DNA from: Labia minor
Lineage: Eukaryota > Arthropoda > Insecta > Dermaptera > Spongiphoridae
DNA length: 64,000 nucleotides
Assembly (NCBI GenBank): GCA_963082975.1
Contig: OY720344.1
Span: 13,999,580-14,063,579 of the forward strand
Direction: 5' to 3'
Positions 58,591 through 64,000 of the stretch are shown piece after piece. The translations under genes were made by a program, and so were the position numbers. The first letter of the stretch is position 1; each line of letters opens with the position of its first letter. The notes below the pieces were generated by a model that was not told the origin of the DNA, did no database searches, and worked only from the letters and a program-made list of their open reading frames with translations.

Positions 58591-59179
58591 TAATTGCATT
58601 TTCAATTTCATTTATAAATTATTTAAAGTCTATAAATTAAATTTTATAAGACAACTTGGATTTTTCCTATACGTTAATTTCAATTTCAAACATATACTTG
58701 TAAAATAATTTTAGTTGGTTTGTATCAGATAACAATCACTTCTCATTATTTAAAACAATATTATATAGAAATTTGTAAAATATTTGATTTTGAAATTTAT
58801 AATAGATCTAAAATAGGTAAATGAAATTGATTTTTTTTTTTTATATTGATAATATTTTATTTTTGATAATTTATATGTATGAATCTTCCTCCAATATGAA
58901 GATAAATTGCTCTGTGTGAATTTAAATTTTATACATTATTTATTTATTTATTTTCAAAATTCCTTCTAGAAATATATAGGAAAAAAAATAAAACTATGGT
59001 ATTTAAATGATGTGAAAAATTTATAATTTTAACTTTTAATTGGAAATACTTCATATCCTCTGTGGATTTGCCAATTCATTGTCTCAGAATATTGAACAAG
59101 ATTTTTTTTTAAATAAATAGAATTTTCGATTAAGGAATTAAGAGATATTTCCTTCATGCATATTTAGGTTTGTATATGT
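58591..59179. other. A+T-rich intergenic DNA
   Basis: 59040-59130 (TACTTCATATCCTCTGTGG, ATATTGAACAAGATTTTTTT) is also found at 55278-55360, so a short dispersed repeat of unknown type is present in both places. Confidence 0.5.
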
Positions 59180-59359
59180 CCACGGTGGCTAAATCGTGAC
59201 TGGGAAGCCACATGTGGCTCTTATCGAGTTTATTGTGGCTCAATTAGAAAATTTAAAGTTTTGACGCAAAAAAGAAAGGTCAAATTTTCCCGATTTGGCT
59301 CTTAAACATTTTCGACTTTTCAATATGGCTCTAAGTATCACCAAGTATGGCCACCCCTG
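59180..59359. mobile_element. hAT-like miniature element (180 bp), exact 8-bp target duplication
   Basis: GTATATGT flanks both sides (59172-59179, 59360-59367). The ends are imperfect inverted repeats: CCACGGTGGCTAAATC on the left and TATGGCCACCCCTG on the right. The interior has GAAGCCACATGTGGCTCTT, a signature of a widespread hAT group. No transposase. Confidence 0.85.
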
Positions 59360-59579
59360 GTATATGTCATACCATTAAAATGAAAACAGCGCTCATCATA
59401 CCAACTATCTCAATATATGTCATAGCCATAATTTGTAAGAGTATAAAATAATGAATTAACATAAATATAATCCCTAAATATATATTCAGAGTATAAAATG
59501 TAAATAATTAAAATACATGTATATTTAATTACTTGTTTTAATATAATATACACTACAAACAAATATATATTATCAAAGG

Positions 59580-60066
59580 GGATAAAAATTAAAAATTATA
59601 TAAAACAACTATTTTGCCGGTTGTATTATATGGGTGTGAGGCATGGTCTATGACCCTGGAAGACCAGAGTAGTTTTAGAGTATTTGAGAATAGGATTCTG
59701 CGCAGTATTTATGGGCCAAAGAAAGATGAGGTCACCGGGGAATGGCGGAGAGGAATTGCATGATCTCTATGCATCTCCAGATATAGTTAGAGTAATAAAA
59801 TCGAGAAGCTTGCGTAGGGCAGGGGACGTGGCTAAAATGGGAGGAAAAAAAAATCGAAAAATATATATTGGTGGGGAAATTGATTGGGTAACGTCCGGTT
59901 GGAAGAATAAGGACAGGGTGGGTGAACAATTTAGGAAGTGACGTGAAAGAGATGGGAGAGAAAAAGTTAGATATTTGTGGCTAAAGAGACACTTGAAGAA
60001 ATGTGGTTGCTGCCGCCAAGAACTTTCGAGTACCGTAGAGCCCTACAGATAGATAAATAGATAGAT
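59580..60066 (+). mobile_element. LINE 3' fragment (copy d)
   Basis: Starts in the thumb/connection region (ACTATTTTGCCGGTTGTATT, GAGGCATGGTCTATGACC), passes GATGAGGTCACCGGGGAATG, keeps a damaged SLRRAGDVAKMGG segment in an 85-codon frame (59684-59941), and ends GAACTTTCGAGTACCGTAGA followed by a GATA-type tail (AGATAGATAAATAGATAGAT). The tail supports a complete 3' end. Confidence 0.85.
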
Positions 60067-60537
60067 ACAAACAAATATATTTCCAAATAGGTAATGTAAA
60101 AAAAAAAATTAAGTTTAAACAATGATGCGCACTTGTCGAAAAAACTATAAAAAATAAACTTTGATTTAAAATTATTGAAAGAACGAATAAAAAAAGTAAT
60201 AAAAAATTCGTAGATATTTGGAATGTATTAACACTAAACAGACGAAAATGTATAATATACCCATTAAATTTTGACAAATTTTTAAATTGAGAATATATTC
60301 ATTTTTTATATAATATATATACGTACAATAATAAATTTAACTTATTTTTTTAGAAATATTTGAATCGTTTGGTTATAAATTGAATTTTATTAAATTAAAC
60401 ATCTAACAAATTGTTTTTTGTCAAAACTTTTTAGATAATATTTAAACAATTTAAATTTTTTTTCTCTGTGAATACTTATTTATAAAACTTTTTAAAACAA
60501 ATGGTTAAACTGTGGCCTAAACATTTGTCTCATTCTT
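60067..60537. other. A+T-rich intergenic DNA, nothing recognised
   Basis: The 98-codon frame at 59981-60277 (minus) reads F/L/I/S-rich and partly overlaps the LINE tail. Not a gene. Confidence 0.5.
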
Positions 60538-60597
60538 TTATGAGTATATAAGTAGAGTAGAGGTAAAAAAAAATAACAGTGTCAGTTCTTCCTTTAC

Positions 60598-60761
60598 AGA
60601 GTTGAGCCATGTCAACATTTTTTTAAGTGGAGAAGTAGCTAATTCCATAATCCTGTTTCGACAAGGGAGTGACAATTTGGGATCATAAGGTTTAGTATCA
60701 GATTGTTTCCAGTCTCTTCCTTTCAAATAGTTCAAAAGCGATCTTCTAGAGATTCGGTGTT
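60598..60761 (-). other. Possible orphan exon (very weak)
   Basis: Within a 100-codon minus frame (60538-60840), the 164 bp between a plausible acceptor (TATAGTATAG, AG at 60762-60763) and donor (TCTGTAAAGG, GT at 60596-60597) read NYLKGRDWKQSDTKPYDPKL and then MELATSPLKKMLTWLNS, with balanced amino acid use. No family is recognised, and the neighbourhood shows no second exon. It could be an unrecognised transposon piece or chance. Confidence 0.15.
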
Positions 60762-60841
60762 CTATACTATAAATTATAGAATGTGTACAAATGTACCTAC
60801 AATATTTAAATAAACATGAATCATTTATTTGAAAATACATT

Positions 60842-61302
60842 TTGAAAATAAATATGAAATGTATTTGATTATTGTGCCAATATATAATTTAACTGTATGA
60901 GGAAAAACAAAATTGGTAAACACAAGTATATATAAATATTCTAAAGTGGACTATCAGATTATTTTACTTTTACTTTTTAAAAATGTGATAATAGAGACAA
61001 TAATAAATGTTATTTTTTAGGATTATTTGAATTTTTTTAATTAAATAAAATATTTAATTTCAAGTATTAATTGCACAATGTAAATTTAAAAACTGATTAT
61101 TAAAATGTATATTATTTTCTTTTATTTAACTTTAAATCTTAAATTAGAATTCTCTGGTGAATTATCAATGTTCTCACTTTTTTGGTATTCATATATTATA
61201 ATAAGTAATTAGAAATAAATGATGTGAGTTAATTGAGTATACCCTCGATAGTGTCATGACAAACGGTCTTGTTTCTTACATTTATTTGGCATAACATAAA
61301 AA
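60842..61302. other. A+T-rich intergenic DNA, nothing recognised
   Basis: No frames or repeats recognised. Confidence 0.55.
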
Positions 61303-62380
61303 TATGAGCTGTGGCCAGGCACAGAACCGACCGACTATTTGAAATAAATTAATTTACCAACAAATTATATATAATATATAAAGTATCAAAAATAAAAGGT
61401 TTTTTAAAACTTGAATTAAAATTACTAAATTACATTATATTATTTTGGTTTTTATTTTTAGTTTAATTAATCAATTATTAATCTAGGAGCGCTAGCAGCG
61501 CTCCGCCCCGCCAAGTAAGAAAACACCTGAGGCTGCCAAGCGTATATATACTGGACGTGACAAGTACCGGTTTTCATCCCCTCACAGCAAAAAAACGGTG
61601 GCAATTTTTTTAGGTCTTATAGGGGCAGGCCACCAGACAAAAACAAAAAAAAAATCATTAATTTTGATGCAGTACAACCGGAGATATTCAATTTTAAAAA
61701 TGGCATTTTTTTGCCATTTCCATTAATCCAATATGCACCAAAATAGAAGAAAAAGAAACAAAAGAAAAAATTAATAAACAAATAAATAACACTTATTTAA
61801 ATCAATGGATAAATTAAATTGAAAAGTTTGAAACAATTTTTTTTATTTTAATTTTGTTGAACAATTAATTAAGTGTTATTAAAGGAATTTTTATTTAAAG
61901 ACCACATTGTTTGTATAAATTATTTATTAAAATAAAATAATTATTAAATAATTATATTTATTAAAATATTATACACAAAATCAATTAATATTGTAAGGTG
62001 AGGAACTTGGCGGGGAACCTCTACCACGAAGTGGTTTTTTGTCGGATTACTACTATATTTTAAGTGAAATATTTTCCGAAAACGAATTTAAAATTAATAC
62101 CTATTAACTACCACTTCCGGTTTCCGGATATACACCAAAAGTTGATGCATTCATACTACTGATGGACTAAATAAATATACCAAATTTTATAAAAATCTGT
62201 TGAACCGTTCAAACTATACACGTCTATACGGACACACAATGGACAGTTGGACAGACGAACAGACATCATGCTAAAAATACTTTTTTTTCTGTTAACAAAA
62301 TGCATGATTCGTGGAGATATATAAAAATCTCCACACATGTGAAAACAATACCTTCCCTTCCTATTGTCGGTCGGTAAAAA
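61303..62380 (-). mobile_element. HINE-like family Y, copy 6, enlarged and rearranged
   Basis: Both ends are Y: on plus, GCTGTGGCCAGGCACAG then GAACCGACCGAC at 61309-61335, and GTCGGTCGGTAAAAA at 62366-62380, with the CGTTCAAACTATACACGTC core side intact (62100-62380). The middle, about 61380-62040, is unlike other Y copies and includes a G+C-rich block at 61483-61680 that starts with a hairpin. The total of about 1.08 kb suggests an insertion into, or acquisition by, this copy. Confidence 0.6.
61483..61504. repeat. 8-bp perfect hairpin next to CTAG
   Basis: GGAGCGCT (61486-61493), AGC, AGCGCTCC (61497-61504), preceded by CTAG overlapping the stem. The 2,051-bp insertion also begins CTAG and has GAGCTCC close behind, so this may mark the start of a related element inside Y copy 6. 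Confidence 0.7.
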
Positions 62381-62689
62381 GTCAACCGAAATATACAAGG
62401 AGTTAAAATGAAAAAATCGGATTTACCTGAATGATAGTTAAATTAATTATTATTATATATTGAGTTTATAATCAATAAATATTTATAAAAAGAAAGACTT
62501 TATATATTAATTAGGAAGAGAAATCAATAAAAATATTTCTTCAGGAGTTAATACAAGAAATAAACCACATTTACTTAAAGATATAAAATTATAATTGAAA
62601 GTAGAGTTTTTATCTCAGCAAAACAAAATTGGGATATATATATTAGTAAACATTAAATTTGAAACCCATTGAAAAATTTTTTAACAGAG

Positions 62690-63180
62690 TTGCACTAAAT
62701 GGTGGAAATTTTTTGGTATCGGGTGTTTGGCTGTTGGCGGGCTTCATTAAGTAAACGTAAGCGAACGAACGGTGACATCGAAAAAACCGATTTCTCGATA
62801 AGATAAGAAAAGCCCGCGTGGTGGTTGTTTGTTGTGACATCTTGCTTGCATGGAAAAATAGTAAGCAGTCCCTCCCCCCCCTACTCCTCACTCTTAGCAC
62901 CCCTTTTAACCCCCAGGCAACCCCACCTCACCCCCGCTTTTTAACCCTATGTGAATATTTAGATATGCGAAACGAGATTTGTTCTCTCTTGACGTTCCGT
63001 AATTGTGAAAGAGGAGAGGGAATATGAGAAACAGAATGAGAGAAAGGGAATGGAATGTAATTTAAGCTTTAAAGGTTTGTCTAAATTCAATAGGGAAATA
63101 TTGGAATGGCCTCTTGGAATGTTAAACAAAGCTTAAAGCCCTTAATTCGACAGCCGTTTTAAAATAATAATTTTTGTCTC
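62690..63180. promoter_or_regulatory. Candidate non-coding regulatory island
   Basis: About 400 bp of balanced sequence with GGTATCGGGTGTTTGGC, AACCGATTTCTCGATAAG, C-rich CCCTCCCCCCCC, GGGAAAGAG repeats and AAGCTTTAAAGG. The minus frame at 62643-62900 (85 codons) includes SQQTTTTRAFLILSRNRFF and matches nothing known to me. Overlapping plus frame at 62818-63027. Regulatory guess; a first exon cannot be excluded. Confidence 0.22.
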
Positions 63181-63529
63181 TTATATTTATTATTATAAAA
63201 TTACCAACTGATCCCAGGGAACAATCCAGAGATTCTACTTGTATCATTCTATATCAATTTCCATTACCACTTTAGATTAAAAAAATTTGGAAATATTAAA
63301 AAGGGAGAAAAAACAGTTTGGAAGGAACAAGTTAATAGTTCTGAAGATTGTGACTTCAGTTTTAAAATAACACACAGATGAAAATAATTCTATTGAAGTC
63401 ATTGATGAGGATCAGAAGGCTCTAAAATTAAATTGTTGTATGTTCAAAAAAAAATTTACAAATAATACATGGTATTTTTTTTATATGGGAGATTACTTTA
63501 CCGTAAAAATCATACAATTTACTGATGAA
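63181..63529. other. A+T-rich DNA, possibly decayed mariner 5' part
   Basis: Nothing recognised for certain. Confidence 0.4.
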
Positions 63530-63893
63530 GAAGTTACATCGTTCGCGACTTATAACTGAATTCCTGGTTAAAAATCACGTTATTCCTTTGCATCATTCGC
63601 CCTATTCACCAGATCTGGTTCGGTGCGACTTCTATCTGTTCCCTAAACTGCATTTGGCGATGAAAGGAAAGTGGCACGATTGAAGCGCCCATTGAGAAGG
63701 TGACGACCGACGTCCTAAAGACCATTCCAATAAAGGACATGTAGAAGTCGTTTGACAACTTGTTGGAGCGTGCAAATTTGTTTATCGATGCAGAAGGGGA
63801 ATACATTGATTATTAAAAATAATTTGTTCAAAAATGTACATTGTTTTTTTGTTTTTTTAAAAAGTTCGGTTTCTTTTGGAATAGAGGGTGTAT
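63530..63893 (+). mobile_element. Mariner transposase C-terminal fragment
   Basis: Read on plus in pieces: RLITEFLVKNHVIPLHHSPY, then SPDLVRCDFYLFPKLHLAMK (third aspartate in CDFYLF), then SFDNLLERANLFIDAEGEYI and a stop near 63814. The second-aspartate block is lost. At least two frame breaks and stops lie between. The TIR candidate GGTTTCTTTTGGAATAGAGG ends near 63893; its partner was not found upstream. The minus frame at 63606-63806 is antisense shadow. From 63894 to the window end nothing is recognised. Confidence 0.82.
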
Positions 63894-64000
63894 ATTAGCA
63901 CTTGTTTTGTTGTTATTCTCACTTTTGTTACAGAATAATAGTGTTTTTTAATGAAAATTTCTCTTAAGGAGGTCAACTACTGGTACGTTTACCCTAAATA

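Noticed and set aside
1-64000. CRISPR arrays, bacterial operons or phage genes
   Set aside because: No regularly spaced repeats, no ribosome-binding-site and long-frame pattern; composition and repeats are those of an animal genome.
1-64000. Known conserved microRNAs (let-7, miR-1, miR-9, miR-10, miR-124 and others)
   Set aside because: Their mature sequences were looked for by eye and not found; the long hairpin at 44153 is far longer than a usual precursor.

Overview
The window looks like a gene-poor, very A+T-rich stretch of an arthropod nuclear genome, most likely an insect. The reasons are several mariner families with insect-type transposase motifs, a LINE whose C-terminal region is common in insects, tRNA-derived SINEs, and short elements built like the DINE-1/HINE class of Helitron relatives. 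I cannot name a species. No intact protein-coding gene, rRNA, tRNA gene or CRISPR array was recognised. Recognisable protein sequence is transposon debris, apart from two weak short candidates (47234-47401 and 60598-60761).

Mobile DNA. There are five LINE fragments of one family (8505, 32178, 35415, 56676, 59580). There are at least five different mariner-type remnants (4178, 18433, 41091, 44111, 63530) and one further fragment (26255). Three hAT-like miniature elements occur (2346 and 59180 with 8-bp target duplications; 4379 nested in a mariner). A Harbinger-like element with perfect 51-bp arms lies at 28749-29282, a SINE with an exact 15-bp target duplication at 22470-22865, a second SINE at 34200-34421, and a 1-kb insertion with 9-bp inverted ends at 16906-17908. 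A 2,051-bp insertion with an exact 8-bp target duplication lies at 56438-58488.

The most interesting pattern is three short repeat families, called X, Y and Z here, that are unrelated through most of their length but share one plan. A 9-13 bp motif at the 5' end recurs inverted near the 3' end and is followed at once by a small terminal hairpin. A short-unit (GTCY- or GT-like) tract lies inside, and X and Y also share a core motif beside it. This is the plan known for helentron-derived non-autonomous elements. X has four copies or part copies, Y six and Z one.

Between the transposons, A+T-rich DNA is broken by short islands of more balanced composition. Several hold (GA)n tracts and consensus sites for POU, SOX, TCF, Otx or GATA factors (400, 2788, 3520, 6990, 10275, 13670, 19745, 25040, 31110, 34655, 40080, 42820 and others). 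I infer, but cannot prove, that these are conserved non-coding regulatory blocks and that the window is an intergenic or intronic desert beside a developmentally regulated gene. The island at 19745-20345 is the best candidate enhancer.
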